64,000 bases of DNA from Streptomyces tagetis (GCF_018069565.1 NZ_JAGPNL010000007.1:248001-312000), one strand, 5' to 3'. Shown: positions 1 through 9,902, counted from the first letter of the stretch. The notes: generated by a model not told the origin, from the sequence alone. Numbers and translations are program-made.

Positions 1-1
1 C

Positions 2-631
2 ACCCAGGTGTTCTGCTTCGAGAACCGCGGCCCCGAGATCGGCGTGACCCTCGGTCACCCGCACGGGCAGATCTACGCCTACCCCTTCACCACCCCGCGC
101 ACGGCCAGGACGCTGCGCTCCCTCGCCGCCCACAAGGAGGCGACCGGCGGGGAGAACCTGTTCGACGCGGTCCTCGCCGAGGAACTGGCCGGCGAGCGGG
201 TCGTCCTGGAGGGCGAGCACTGGGCCGCCTTCGTGCCGTACGCGGCGCACTGGCCCTACGAGGCGCACCTCTACCCCAAGCGGCGGGTGCCCGACCTGCT
301 GGGGCTGGACGAGGCGGCGCGGGCCGAGTTCCCCCGGGTCTACCTGGAGCTGCTGCGGCGCTTCGACCGGATCTTCGGCGAGGGCGAGCCGCCCACCCCG
401 TACATCGCCGCCTGGCACCAGGCACCCTTCGGCGGGCCCGAGGTGAGCGCCCGGACGGGGGCCGGAGCGGGCCGCGACGACTTCGCGCTGCACCTTGAGC
501 TTTTTACCATTCGCCGTACGTCCGGCAAGCTGAAGTTCCTCGCGGGCTCCGAATCCGGCATGGACGTCTTCATCAACGACGTGCCCCCGGAGCGCGCGGC
601 CGAACGACTGCGGGAGGTAGCGAGTTCATGA
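2..631 (+). CDS. galT: Galactose-1-phosphate uridylyltransferase (C-terminal part)
   Basis: This is the Leloir-pathway enzyme that exchanges UMP between UDP-glucose and galactose-1-phosphate. The frame is already open at the left edge, so only about the last 209 residues of a protein usually near 350 are present, and the true start lies outside the window. The catalytic HPHGQ motif is seen at nt 56-70. Further on, AAWHQAP and LHLE match the second metal/His region of the family. The stop codon overlaps the galE start as ATGA, which implies translational coupling within a galT-galE-galK operon. The identification is secure; only the missing N-terminus is unknown. Confidence 0.95.
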   Translation, partial: TQVFCFENRGPEIGVTLGHPHGQIYAYPFTTPRTARTLRSLAAHKEATGGENLFDAVLAEELAGERVVLEGEHWAAFVPYAAHWPYEAHLYPKRRVPDLLGLDEAARAEFPRVYLELLRRFDRIFGEGEPPTPYIAAWHQAPFGGPEVSARTGAGAGRDDFALHLELFTIRRTSGKLKFLAGSESGMDVFINDVPPERAAERLREVASS

Positions 632-1590
632 GTGGGAAGTACCTGGTCACGGGCGGAGCGGGGTATGTGGGCAGTGTGGTCGCCCAGCACCTGCTGGAGG
701 CGGGCCACGAGGTGGTCGTCCTCGACAACCTGTCGACCGGCTTTCGCGAGGGCGTGCCGGCGGGCGTCACCTTCATCGAGGGCGACATCCGCGACGCCGC
801 GAAGTGGCTCGACCCCTCCTTCGACGGCGTGCTGCACTTCGCCGCGTTCTCGCAGGTCGGCGAGTCGGTGGTGAAGCCCGAGAAGTACTGGGAGAACAAC
901 GTCGGCGGCACCATGGCGCTGCTCGACGCGATGCGCGCCGCGGGCGTGCGCCGGCTCGTCTTCTCCTCCACGGCCGCCACCTACGGCGAGCCCGAGCAGG
1001 TCCCGATCGTCGAGACCGCCCCCACCCGCCCCACCAACCCCTACGGCGCCTCCAAGCTCGCCGTCGACCACATGATCACCGGTGAGGCGGCGGCCCACGG
1101 CCTCGGCGCGGTCTCGCTGCGCTACTTCAACGTCGCCGGCGCCTACGGCGAGTACGGCGAGCGGCACGACCCCGAGTCGCACCTGATCCCGCTCGTCCTC
1201 CAGGTCGCCCAGGGCCGCCGCGAGGCGATCTCCGTCTTCGGCGACGACTACCCGACGCCCGACGGCACCTGCGTGCGCGACTACATCCACGTCGCCGACC
1301 TGGCCGAGGCCCACCTGCTCGCCCTGGACGCGGCCGTCCCCGGCGAGCACCTCATCTGCAACCTGGGCAACGGCAACGGTTTCTCCGTCCGCGAAGTCAT
1401 CGAGACCGTACGCCGGGTGACGGGCCATCCGGTCCCGGAGGTGGTCGCGCCCCGCCGCGGCGGCGACCCGGCCACCCTGGTGGCGTCGGCCGGCTCGGCC
1501 CGCGAGAAGCTGGGCTGGCGCCCGTCGCGCGCGGACCTCACCGGGATCGTCGCGGACGCGTGGGAGTTCGCGCAGCGGCGCGCGAAGTAA
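628..1590 (+). CDS. galE: UDP-glucose 4-epimerase
   Basis: It interconverts UDP-galactose and UDP-glucose in the cytosol, using bound NAD. The 320-residue protein is a typical length. It has the Rossmann motif G9-x-x-G12-x-x-G15 and the short-chain dehydrogenase catalytic pair Y139-x-x-x-K143 (in NPYGASK). FSSTAATYGEP upstream supplies the catalytic Ser region. The ATG overlaps the galT stop. galK follows after 26 bases, so the three galactose genes read as one operon. There are no oddities. Confidence 0.96.
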   Translation: MSGKYLVTGGAGYVGSVVAQHLLEAGHEVVVLDNLSTGFREGVPAGVTFIEGDIRDAAKWLDPSFDGVLHFAAFSQVGESVVKPEKYWENNVGGTMALLDAMRAAGVRRLVFSSTAATYGEPEQVPIVETAPTRPTNPYGASKLAVDHMITGEAAAHGLGAVSLRYFNVAGAYGEYGERHDPESHLIPLVLQVAQGRREAISVFGDDYPTPDGTCVRDYIHVADLAEAHLLALDAAVPGEHLICNLGNGNGFSVREVIETVRRVTGHPVPEVVAPRRGGDPATLVASAGSAREKLGWRPSRADLTGIVADAWEFAQRRAK

Positions 1591-1616
1591 CGGACGACGG
1601 ATCAGGGGACAAGGGC

Positions 1617-2768
<1,152 letters not shown>

Positions 2769-2790
2769 GACGCGCCGGCCGCGGCCCGCT

Positions 2791-2819
2791 GCCTGGGTGC
2801 CCGAGGGCGGCGCCCAGGC
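2791..2819 (+). terminator. Hairpin after the gal operon
   Basis: Arms 2791-2801 and 2809-2819 pair over 11 bp with one G-T wobble and a 7-nt loop, 22 bases after the galK stop. There is no T-run, as is usual for Streptomyces terminators. Confidence 0.5.
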
Positions 2820-2823
2820 CCGG

Positions 2824-2851
2824 TGAGACCCCCGACCGGCGACGGTAAGGT
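2824..2851 (+). promoter_or_regulatory. Predicted promoter of the 2909-6196 operon
   Basis: A TGAGAC -35-like element (2824-2829) and a TAAGGT -10-like element (2846-2851) are separated by 16 bases. They lie just after the gal hairpin and about 58 bases before the next start codon. This is a pattern match to the principal sigma factor class only. Confidence 0.4.
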
Positions 2852-2908
2852 GCGGAGCCGCGCCGTGGTGACCGACGGTGCGCCGCCGTACACAGGGGGA
2901 AGGCATCC

Positions 2909-3355
2909 ATGGCATGGGACGAGTGGGAAGAGCTGAAGGCCCAGGCGGCCGATCGGCAACCCACCCGGACGCGGCTCAACCAGTATCCGGCCGACCAGGG
3001 AGGTGACGGCACCCAGGGGGACCTGGTGGTGGGCCACAAGGATCTCGAAGCGGTCGGCAAGGCGGCCCACGACCTCTACGACGACTTCACGGCGTACAGC
3101 GGGCACGCCCGCGTCGCCTCCGAGGCGGCCGCGGGCGGGCTCAAGGGTGAGGGCTTCGCCCTGGGCAGCGCGCTCGAACACGTGACGGAGCGCTGGACCG
3201 AGCAGACCAGGACGCTCCTGGACGCCTGCGCCCACATCTCCAACCACCTGCGGCGAACAGAGATCCGGCATGCGTCCGACGATGCCCACATCCACGGCGT
3301 GGTCAGCAGCATCGCCGTACTGGACGAGGGATTCGACACGCGGAAGGGGACCTGA
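2909..3355 (+). CDS. Small helical protein, WXG100-like, first gene of a putative secreted-effector operon
   Basis: A 148-residue soluble protein without signal peptide or cysteines. The ATG at 2909 follows a GGGGGAAGG ribosome site. Its middle (about residues 40-115) is predicted helical, with a W-T-E-Q-T turn between two helices, recalling WXG100/ESAT-6-like partners encoded beside large LXG-type proteins. It ends only 5 bases before the 724-codon gene, so the two are co-translated. I recognise the arrangement from other Streptomyces but know no assigned function. A structural or chaperone partner of the downstream protein is an inference. Confidence 0.6.
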   Translation: MAWDEWEELKAQAADRQPTRTRLNQYPADQGGDGTQGDLVVGHKDLEAVGKAAHDLYDDFTAYSGHARVASEAAAGGLKGEGFALGSALEHVTERWTEQTRTLLDACAHISNHLRRTEIRHASDDAHIHGVVSSIAVLDEGFDTRKGT

Positions 3356-3360
3356 CGGCG

Positions 3361-5535
3361 ATGGACCTGGACACGCTGTGCCACGCCGACTTCGCCAGGC
3401 TCGGAGAAGCGGTCACCGACTGGGAACAGATGACGAAGAACCTCGCCGACCTCAAGAAGGACGCCGAGGACAACCTCAACGCCAAGTCCCTCAAGGCCAG
3501 ATGGGCAGGTGTCAACGCCGCCGTCAGCCGTGAGTTCATCACCAGGACCGCCGCGGAGTTCGCCGACGCGCACACCCAGGCCGACTCCATCGCCAAGATC
3601 CTCCGCGACACACATGACGAACTCGTCGGCTACCGCGCCCGGCTCAACGACGTGATCGCACGGGCCCACCGGCAGAGCCTGACCGTGTCCGACACCGGCG
3701 ACGGTACGTTCACCGTGGTCGCGAACACCCGGCCCGACTGGGCGTCCGACCCCAGCGGTCGGACCGGGGCGGCGGACCAGACGGTGGTCGACGCCTTCCG
3801 CGAGGAGATCCAGGGCATCCTCACCAAGGCGACACGGAGCGACACCAGTGCCGCGCAGGTGCTGAGGCTCCTCGTCGACCAGGCCGAGTACGGCTTCTCC
3901 GACGCCTCCTACGCGGACCGGGACGAGGCGGCCAAGGCCGTCGCAGCCGCCGAGGAACTGGCGAAGACGGCCAAGGACCCGTCCGGCATGACGCTTGAGG
4001 ACATCGCCGCCTTCACCAAGACCATGGGCCGCTACCAGGACGACCCCTTGTTCGCCGAGCAGTTCGCCAAGCGCCTGGGCGCCAAGGGAACGCTTCAGTT
4101 CTGGACCGAGATGGCCTACACCCATGCCGGTGCCCGCAACGCGGATCTCGAGACGATGAAGGATCTCCAGACGAAGCTGGGGCTGACCCTGGCCACGGCG
4201 TCCTTCTCGGACTCGGATGCCATGAGGGAGTGGAAGAAGGACCTCATCGCCGAACGCAACACCAACTTCCGGGCCTCGGGCTCGCCGCTTCCGGTCGGCG
4301 CCCTGGGGGCCCAGGTGATCAGCAGTCTGCTCCGAGAGGGGCGGTTCGACACCGAGTTCCTCGACGACTACCGCAAGCAGCTCTTCAAGGCGGACAAGGC
4401 GGCCGGCGACTCGAACACCAACGACCTGTGGGTCAAGGGGTACGACACGGTGGACCTCGTCTTCGGCGACGGAGACGGCCGTGACCCGCTGGAGGGGCTG
4501 TTCGCCGGTCTCTCGCGCAACCCCGAGGCGGCCGTGCACGCCTTCGCCTCCTCGTCGGACCTCGACCACCTGCTCGCCACGGTCAAGTACACCGACCGGG
4601 CGGAGCCCCTCGGCCAAGCCCTGGAGAGCGCCGTCACCGGCGTCGCCCGAGACGACATCGGCGTCATCGCGCCGCCGCACAGCGCGGCTCAGGTGGAGAT
4701 CATGAACAACATCATGCATGCAGTGGCGGTACCTGGGGCGGACCGCGATCTGGTGAAGAAGATGGGCGACAGTCTTGGCACCATGGCCGCCGCCTATATG
4801 CCGGAGATCAGCCAAAGGATCGCCGGAAAGGGGTCGGATGCCATCTTTCTCACGGACAGTGCCGCTCCTGATGGGCTGAAGAGGGTCGAGGACGTCATCA
4901 GGTTTCTCTCGGCAGTGGCTGAGGACCCCTCGGGAAGGGCTGGAATCATTTTGGGTGAGACCATCTACACCAGCAGTCTTATCGAGGCACATCTGACCGA
5001 CCCGACTCTGTTTGACGGCTCCTCTGACAGGGTCCTTGAGAACATCGGCAAGAACGCGGGCATTCTCGAAGGGATTGCCGCTCACTCAGTTGCGGACAGT
5101 GAGGTCCGGGCCGCCGTCGCAGGGGAGAAAGAGTACAACGACGCCTTGAAGGAAAAGGGCGAATTCGCCAAGTCCTGGACGGCCATCGGCCTTGCCGGTG
5201 TCAAGCTTCCCGAGCGGCTCGGTGGGGAGATCATGGGGTCCGTGATCGGCGGGGGAGTGGGCGCCATTGTGGGCGGAGTTGTCGATCGGGTCATCGAGGG
5301 GCAGAAGCTGGATGGCACGCGAGACGAGGCTCTCTACCATAGTGCGGGAGATCTTTACGATGCTCGTGACTCCGCCACCCAACAGACTTTGTGGGCGGCG
5401 GAAGAAGTCATCGACCACTACAAGCTCGATCTCCCCCGCGATGGAACCAGCGCTTTGATCCGTGAAGCCGTCACCGATGGCTGGGAAGCCAGTAGCGAGG
5501 CTCTGAGCAGTACGAGGGAGCGTCCGCGTGGATGA
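3361..5535 (+). CDS. Large WXG/LXG-like protein (724 aa), possible polymorphic-toxin scaffold
   Basis: The first ~110 residues are a long alpha-helical hairpin (DWEQMTKNLADLKKDAE, then AEFADAHTQADSIAKIL and REFI between), the layout of WXG/LXG export domains. The middle resembles the uncharacterised large proteins annotated DUF6571 or AG2 in actinomycetes. Near residues 615-645 a glycine-rich stretch (GGEIMGSVIGGGVGAIVGG) looks like a membrane-active glycine zipper. From about nt 4720 to the end, third codon positions carry many more A/T (GTT, TTT, AGG, ATT, AGT) than before. The stop overlaps the next gene by 8 bases. No catalytic motif is recognised. A contact-dependent toxin is possible but unproven. 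Confidence 0.6.
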   Translation: MDLDTLCHADFARLGEAVTDWEQMTKNLADLKKDAEDNLNAKSLKARWAGVNAAVSREFITRTAAEFADAHTQADSIAKILRDTHDELVGYRARLNDVIARAHRQSLTVSDTGDGTFTVVANTRPDWASDPSGRTGAADQTVVDAFREEIQGILTKATRSDTSAAQVLRLLVDQAEYGFSDASYADRDEAAKAVAAAEELAKTAKDPSGMTLEDIAAFTKTMGRYQDDPLFAEQFAKRLGAKGTLQFWTEMAYTHAGARNADLETMKDLQTKLGLTLATASFSDSDAMREWKKDLIAERNTNFRASGSPLPVGALGAQVISSLLREGRFDTEFLDDYRKQLFKADKAAGDSNTNDLWVKGYDTVDLVFGDGDGRDPLEGLFAGLSRNPEAAVHAFASSSDLDHLLATVKYTDRAEPLGQALESAVTGVARDDIGVIAPPHSAAQVEIMNNIMHAVAVPGADRDLVKKMGDSLGTMAAAYMPEISQRIAGKGSDAIFLTDSAAPDGLKRVEDVIRFLSAVAEDPSGRAGIILGETIYTSSLIEAHLTDPTLFDGSSDRVLENIGKNAGILEGIAAHSVADSEVRAAVAGEKEYNDALKEKGEFAKSWTAIGLAGVKLPERLGGEIMGSVIGGGVGAIVGGVVDRVIEGQKLDGTRDEALYHSAGDLYDARDSATQQTLWAAEEVIDHYKLDLPRDGTSALIREAVTDGWEASSEALSSTRERPRG

Positions 5536-6196
5536 GGCACCGGTGAAGCGCGCGGGTCTGTATACGGCAAAGGGGTTCGTGCTGAGTCTGGCGATCTTCT
5601 GCGCGCTGGGGCTCGCCTGCTGGTTCGGGTACGTACAGATCTTCACCAAAGGGCTGGAGCGCCTGCCCGCGAAGGTGTGCGGAGGAGCGGTCGACCGGGA
5701 ACTCGCGGTCAGAGTGCTGCCGTCGGCGCGGTCGGCCGAGGACGGGGCGCGGCGTAGGGGGTCGGGGGAACGCTTCACTTTCTCCTGCCGAGTTGTCACC
5801 AGCGACGAGGCGTCCCTCCAGGGGAGGGTGCAGGTTCGTCCCTTCTCCGCGACGGAATGGCTTGCCAACTATGAGAAGAGCACCGGTGACCAGACGATCA
5901 TCCGTACTTCTGCCGGCGAGGTGGAGGCGCTGGCCCAGTACGACAAGGAGTACGCCACCGGGGCCATATATGTGCGTTGCACTCCCCGAGGGGCCCCCTC
6001 GTACAACGACTCGGAGGAGTCCGCGATCGTCGTCGAGTCGGAGGTGTACGTCCCCGAGGGGGGTGAGGCCACCGGTGCGGAGCTGGCGCAGCCGATGACC
6101 GACATCGCCTATCAGCTCGCCCGGCATGCCTATGGGATGGCCGGGTGTGAGGAAGCTCGGGAGTTTCCCGCCGAGTTGCCGCGGTTTCGGTCGTGA
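5528..6196 (+). CDS. Single-pass membrane protein, third gene of the WXG-like operon
   Basis: A 222-residue protein starting with GTG at 5528, inside the end of the preceding gene. It has one membrane segment at about residues 15-37 (FVLSLAIFCALGLACWFGYV), then an outside domain with three cysteines (VCGGAV, FSCRV, YVRCTP) that may form a disulfide. There is no lipobox. The tight overlap implies stoichiometric expression with the 724-residue protein. It could be an immunity protein or anchor for it, which is inferred from position alone; no family is recognised. Confidence 0.6.
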   Translation: MDEAPVKRAGLYTAKGFVLSLAIFCALGLACWFGYVQIFTKGLERLPAKVCGGAVDRELAVRVLPSARSAEDGARRRGSGERFTFSCRVVTSDEASLQGRVQVRPFSATEWLANYEKSTGDQTIIRTSAGEVEALAQYDKEYATGAIYVRCTPRGAPSYNDSEESAIVVESEVYVPEGGEATGAELAQPMTDIAYQLARHAYGMAGCEEAREFPAELPRFRS

Positions 6197-6203
6197 GTGC
6201 GGG

Positions 6204-6647
6204 TCAGGGGAGGCGTTTGAGGAGGGTGTACTCGGTGATGCCCGGGGGGTAGTCCGGGATCTCGCAGACCACGCGGTAGCCGTGGGCGCGGTAGAAGCCG
6301 GGGGCCTGGAAGTCCCAGGTCTCCACGCGGGCGGCGGCGCAGCCGCGCTGCGCGCGGGCCGTGTGTTCCGCCTCGGCCAGCAGGCGGCTGCCGAGGCCCG
6401 CGCCCCGGTACCGGCCCTCCACCCACAGGTAGGTGACGTGCAGCCAGGTCGCCCAGGTGTGGCCGACCAGGCCGCCGGCCATGTCACCGGTGCCGTCCAG
6501 GGCCCAGACGTGCAGCGGGGCGTCGCGTTCGTGGGGGGTGCCGCGCAGCGAACGCAGCACCGCCGAGGCGGAGGTGTTGGCGTCCCGCAGGCGGGTGCGC
6601 AGCAGATCGTGCCGTGTCCTGTCCACTTCTGTCACGAGCCGAAACAT
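6204..6647 (-). CDS. GNAT-family N-acetyltransferase
   Basis: A 147-residue acetyl-CoA-dependent acetyltransferase. The GNAT core is visible: beta-4 LHVTYLWVEGRYRGAG, in which R-x-x-G-x-G binds the CoA pyrophosphate (YRGAGLGSRLL), then VETWDFQAPGFYRAHGY, the usual motif B with the catalytic-region Tyr. The ATG at 6647 has an AGGG ribosome site nine bases upstream; a GTG at 6656 is an alternative. It is convergent with the preceding operon. The substrate cannot be read from sequence. Confidence 0.85.
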   Translation of the reverse strand: MFRLVTEVDRTRHDLLRTRLRDANTSASAVLRSLRGTPHERDAPLHVWALDGTGDMAGGLVGHTWATWLHVTYLWVEGRYRGAGLGSRLLAEAEHTARAQRGCAAARVETWDFQAPGFYRAHGYRVVCEIPDYPPGITEYTLLKRLP

Positions 6648-6954
6648 GCGGCTCACCCTAGGCGCACCGGGCTGTCAGTTCGGCGAATCGCCTACCGGGC
6701 GGGGTCCCCGGCCGTACTCTGATGGCAGCACCGGCGGGGGGTCGGTGCCGATCAGGGGGCGAGTCAGCCGGGTACGGCACCCGGGTCGGGGGTAGCGGTT
6801 ACTGGACGGCGGCGGCCGTGCGGGCCGCGGCGACCGACCCCGGACATCAGCGCATCGACGGACACGGGGGACCGCGGGCGCCGTACCCGTGCCGGTGCCG
6901 TCTTCCGACGATGGTCTCCCCTTGCTCCTCGGGAGCCTGGGGAAGGGGGGTTTC

Positions 6955-7728
6955 GTGGTTCGAGTCCGAGTCCTGGTCGTGGACGACCACCGTATCTTCG
7001 CCGAGTCGCTCGCCGCGGCCCTGGCCGCCGAGCCGGACGTCGAGGTCTTCGCCGCCGGCAGCGGTCCGGCGGCGCTGCGCTGCCTGGAGCGGGCCGCGGC
7101 CGACAACCGCCGGTTCGACGTCCTGCTCGTCGACGCCGACCTCGGCGGCCGGCCGCCCGGCGTCCGCCCGGCCGTCTCCGTGCGCGAGGGTGACGCCGAG
7201 GGGCTGGTGGACGGCATCTCGCTGGTCACCGGGGTGCGTTCGGCGCAGCCCGGGGTGCGGATCGTGGTCCTCGCCGAGCGGGACGACCCGCGGCGCGCGG
7301 CCCTCGCGCTCCAGGCGGGCGCCTGCGGCTGGGTGGCCAAGGACTGTTCCCTGTCCCGGCTGCTCAGCGTCATCCGGGGCGTGCTGCGCGACGAGACGCA
7401 CCTGCCGCCCGCGCTGCTGACCGGCGTGCTGCGCGAGCTGACCGCCGCCCGCAAGCACCGCACCGAGAGCGAGCGGCTGGTGGAGTCGCTGACCCCGCGC
7501 GAGCGGGAGGTGCTGCGCTGCATGGTCGCCGGGCTCGGGCGCAAGGCGGTCGCCGAGCGGCTCTACCTCTCCCCGCACACCGTGCGCACCCACATGCAGA
7601 ACGTCCTCGGCAAGCTGGGCGTCCACTCCACGCTCGCCGCGGTCGCCCTGGCCCGGCGGGCCGGGGTCGGTCCGGTGGACCTGGGTTCCGACGGGCGGAT
7701 AGGCCCGGAGGAGAGCAACAGCGCCTGA
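6955..7728 (+). CDS. Orphan LuxR/NarL-type response regulator
   Basis: An N-terminal receiver is followed by a C-terminal GerE/LuxR helix-turn-helix. The receiver has the acidic pair D10-D11, a phospho-acceptor Asp at about residue 60 (LLVDADLGG) and a conserved Lys in GWVAKD. The HTH begins LTPREREVLRCMVAG and contains the recognition helix SPHTVRTHMQNVLGKLG. The GTG at 6955 is chosen because it follows GGAAGGGGGG and starts just before the receiver strand; an ATG at 6889 would add 22 unrelated residues. No kinase gene adjoins it. A palindrome at 7732-7745 separates it from the convergent tamR. Confidence 0.85.
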   Translation: MVRVRVLVVDDHRIFAESLAAALAAEPDVEVFAAGSGPAALRCLERAAADNRRFDVLLVDADLGGRPPGVRPAVSVREGDAEGLVDGISLVTGVRSAQPGVRIVVLAERDDPRRAALALQAGACGWVAKDCSLSRLLSVIRGVLRDETHLPPALLTGVLRELTAARKHRTESERLVESLTPREREVLRCMVAGLGRKAVAERLYLSPHTVRTHMQNVLGKLGVHSTLAAVALARRAGVGPVDLGSDGRIGPEESNSA

Positions 7729-7743
7729 GCGGAGCGGGCCCGC

Positions 7744-8241
7744 TCAGCCGGGGATGTTGTCGAAGGGCCCGGTGAGCCGCCGCAGCAGTCCCGCCAGTTC
7801 GCCGCGCTGGGTGCGGGACAGCTCGGCGAGGATGGCCCGCTCCTGGTCCAGCAGTCCCGCCAGTGCCTGGTCGGCGCGGTCCCGGCCCTCGTCGGTGAGC
7901 CGGACCAGCACCCCGCGCCGGTCGTTCGGGTCGGGCAGCCGCTCCACCAGGCCCTTCTTGGTCAGGCGGTCGATGCGGTTGGTCATCGTGCCCGAGGTGA
8001 CCAGGGTCTGGGTGAGCAGTTGCCCCGGGGAGAGCTGGTAGGGGGTGCCCGCGCGGCGCAGCGCCGTCAGGACGTCGAACTCCCAGGGCTCCAGATGGTG
8101 CTCGGCGAAGGCCAGCCGACGCGCGCGGTCCAGGTGCCGGGCGAGCCGGCTGACCCGGCTCAGCACCTCCAGCGGTTCCACGTCGAGGTCCGGGCGCTCC
8201 CGGCGCCATGCTGCGACCAGCCGATCGACCTCGTCCTCCAT
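7744..8241 (-). CDS. tamR: MarR-family regulator TamR (UrtR-like subgroup)
   Basis: A 165-residue winged-helix repressor. The N-terminal extra helix W-x-x-E-R-P-D-L-D-x-x-P-L-x-V is the mark of the urate-type MarR subgroup. The DNA-binding wing is in TNRIDRLTKKGLVERLPDPNDRRG. It is divergent from a trans-aconitate methyltransferase gene. In S. coelicolor the same pair is TamR/Tam, with TamR described as responding to citrate and aconitate and controlling central-metabolism genes. The ATG at 8241 (MEDEVDRLV) is preferred; upstream codons in frame run through the operator at 8276-8306. Assignment rests on subgroup motif plus neighbour. Confidence 0.88.
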   Translation of the reverse strand: MEDEVDRLVAAWRRERPDLDVEPLEVLSRVSRLARHLDRARRLAFAEHHLEPWEFDVLTALRRAGTPYQLSPGQLLTQTLVTSGTMTNRIDRLTKKGLVERLPDPNDRRGVLVRLTDEGRDRADQALAGLLDQERAILAELSRTQRGELAGLLRRLTGPFDNIPG

Positions 8242-8275
8242 GACGATCAGTGTAGTGGTTGTGTCGACGTGAAGT

Positions 8276-8306
8276 CTCTTGATGTCGATTGTCTTGACAT
8301 CGAGAG
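8276..8306. promoter_or_regulatory. TamR operator between tamR and tam
   Basis: Arms CTCTTGATGTC (8276-8286) and GACATCGAGAG (8296-8306) are reverse complements at 10 of 11 positions. The same stretch can be read as two direct copies of TCTTGAYRTCGA (8277-8288 and 8292-8303), 15 bp apart. Its position in the divergent promoter region fits autoregulation of tamR and control of tam. Confidence 0.75.
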
Positions 8307-8365
8307 ATCCCTCCGGTGAGGCTGGGTACACCCGCCCCTACGGTCTTCCCCTCCGGAGGCGCCTC

Positions 8366-9172
8366 ATGTCCGCCGACTGGGACCCCGCCCGGTACCTGCG
8401 TCACGCCGGTCCCCGCGCCCGCCCCTTCGCCGATCTCCTCGCCCGTGTCCCGGAGCTGCCCTCGGCCCGGCCCCGTATCGCGGATCTCGGCTGCGGCCCC
8501 GGCACCCTCACCGCCCGCCTCGCCGAGCGCCGGCCCGCCGCCCGCGTCACCGGGTACGACACCTCCGCCGCGATGCTGGAACGGGCCCGCGCGCACGCCG
8601 GGCCCGCCCCGGGCGGCGGCAGCGTGGACTTCGCCGCGGCGGACATCGCCACCTGGACGCCGGACGGGCCCCACGACCTGATCGTCAGCAACGCCGCCCT
8701 CCAGTGGGTGCCCGGCCACGCCGGACGCTTCCCGGAGTGGATCGCCGCCCTCGCCCCCGGCGGCGTCCTCGCCTTCCAGGTGCCCGGCAACTTCGACGCG
8801 CCCAGCCACCGCCTGATGCGCGAACTCGCCGCCGCTCCCCGGTGGCGGGACCGGCTCGACGGCGTCCTGCGCCACGGCGACGCCGTCCACACCCCCGCCG
8901 AGTACCTCGCGGCCCTCACCGCCGAGGGGTGCGCGGCCGACGTGTGGGAGACGACCTACCTCCACCTGCTGCCCGGCGAGGACCCCGTCCTGGACTGGGT
9001 CTCGGGAACCGGGCTGCGGCCCGTCCTCACCGCCCTCGCGGACGACCCGGAGGAACGGGACGCCTTCCTCGCCGCGTACGGCGCCGCGCTGCGGACCGCC
9101 TACCCGTCCGGCCCGCACGGCACCCCGTTCCCCTTCCGCCGCGTCTTCGCCGTCGCCCGCAGGGAGCGGTGA
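8366..9172 (+). CDS. tam: Trans-aconitate 2-methyltransferase
   Basis: A 268-residue SAM-dependent methyltransferase that detoxifies trans-aconitate, an isomerised by-product and inhibitor of the citric-acid cycle. The class I Rossmann motif I is IADLGCGPGTLTARLAER near residues 37-54. Motif II (GYDTSAAMLERARA) and motif IV (LIVSNAALQWVPG) follow. The family-typical WDPARYLRH sits at the N-terminus, and the C-terminus has the usual long insertion. The ATG at 8366 follows CGGAGG (8353-8358). It is divergent from tamR with the operator between them. Family identification is firm. Confidence 0.9.
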   Translation: MSADWDPARYLRHAGPRARPFADLLARVPELPSARPRIADLGCGPGTLTARLAERRPAARVTGYDTSAAMLERARAHAGPAPGGGSVDFAAADIATWTPDGPHDLIVSNAALQWVPGHAGRFPEWIAALAPGGVLAFQVPGNFDAPSHRLMRELAAAPRWRDRLDGVLRHGDAVHTPAEYLAALTAEGCAADVWETTYLHLLPGEDPVLDWVSGTGLRPVLTALADDPEERDAFLAAYGAALRTAYPSGPHGTPFPFRRVFAVARRER

Positions 9173-9227
9173 CCCGTCGGGCCCCGCCGCACCCTGCGGG
9201 AGACCGGCGGCGCTCCGCGTGACCCGC

Positions 9228-9902
9228 CTACGCCTTGCGGTGGCCGATCAGGCGGGGGCGGGGTTCGAGGCCGTCGAGGCCGTGCCAGGCGAGGTTGACC
9301 AGGTGGGCCGCCACCTCCGCCTTCTTCGGGCGGCGTACGTCCAGCCACCACTGGCCGGTCAGCGCCACCATGCCCACCAGCGCCTGCGCGTACAGCGGGG
9401 CCAGCTTGGCGTCGAAGCCGCGGTTCTTGAACTCGCGGCCGAGGATGTCCTCCACCTGCGTGGCGATGTCCGAGATCAGCGAGGCGAAGGAGCCGGTGGA
9501 CTGGGGGATGGGGGAGTCGCGGACCAGGATGCGGAAACCGTCCGTGTACTCCTCGATGTAGTCGAGGAGCGCGAAGGCGGCCTGCTCGCACAGCTCCCGC
9601 GGATGGCCGGCCGTCAGCGAGCCGGTCACCATGTCCAGCAGCCGCCGCATCTCGCGGTCCACGACCACCGCGTACAGGCCCTCCTTGCCGCCGAAGTGCT
9701 CGTACACCACCGGCTTGGAGACCCCGGCCTTCGCCGCGATCTCCTCCACCGAGGTGCCCTCGAAACCCTTCGCGGCGAAGAGGGTGCGACCGATCTCCAG
9801 CAGTTGCTGGCGGCGCTCCGCACCGGTCATGCGGGTGCGGCGCGCACGCCGCGGCTTGTCGTTGCTGGAGGTGCTCGAGTCGGTCGCCACGGCGCCCATC
9901 AT
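9228..9902 (-). CDS. TetR-family regulator coupled to the desaturase gene
   Basis: A 224-residue TetR protein. Its N-terminal HTH is RRQQLLEIGRTLFAAKGFEGTSVEEIAAKAGVSKPVVYEHF, read in segments; the C-terminal ligand domain is helical with W-W near residue 190. The start overlaps the desaturase stop as ATGA (9899-9902), so both lie on one transcript read leftward; an internal ATG at 9899 is equally possible. By analogy with DesT-like and FadR-like regulators it may sense acyl-CoA saturation and control its own operon, perhaps at the dyads at 10966-10992. That role is inferred. Confidence 0.85.
   Translation of the reverse strand: MMGAVATDSSTSSNDKPRRARRTRMTGAERRQQLLEIGRTLFAAKGFEGTSVEEIAAKAGVSKPVVYEHFGGKEGLYAVVVDREMRRLLDMVTGSLTAGHPRELCEQAAFALLDYIEEYTDGFRILVRDSPIPQSTGSFASLISDIATQVEDILGREFKNRGFDAKLAPLYAQALVGMVALTGQWWLDVRRPKKAEVAAHLVNLAWHGLDGLEPRPRLIGHRKA

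Noticed and set aside
3076..5085. 669-codon frame opposite the WXG-like operon
   Set aside because: Shadow frame; the plus-strand genes have ribosome sites and tight coupling.
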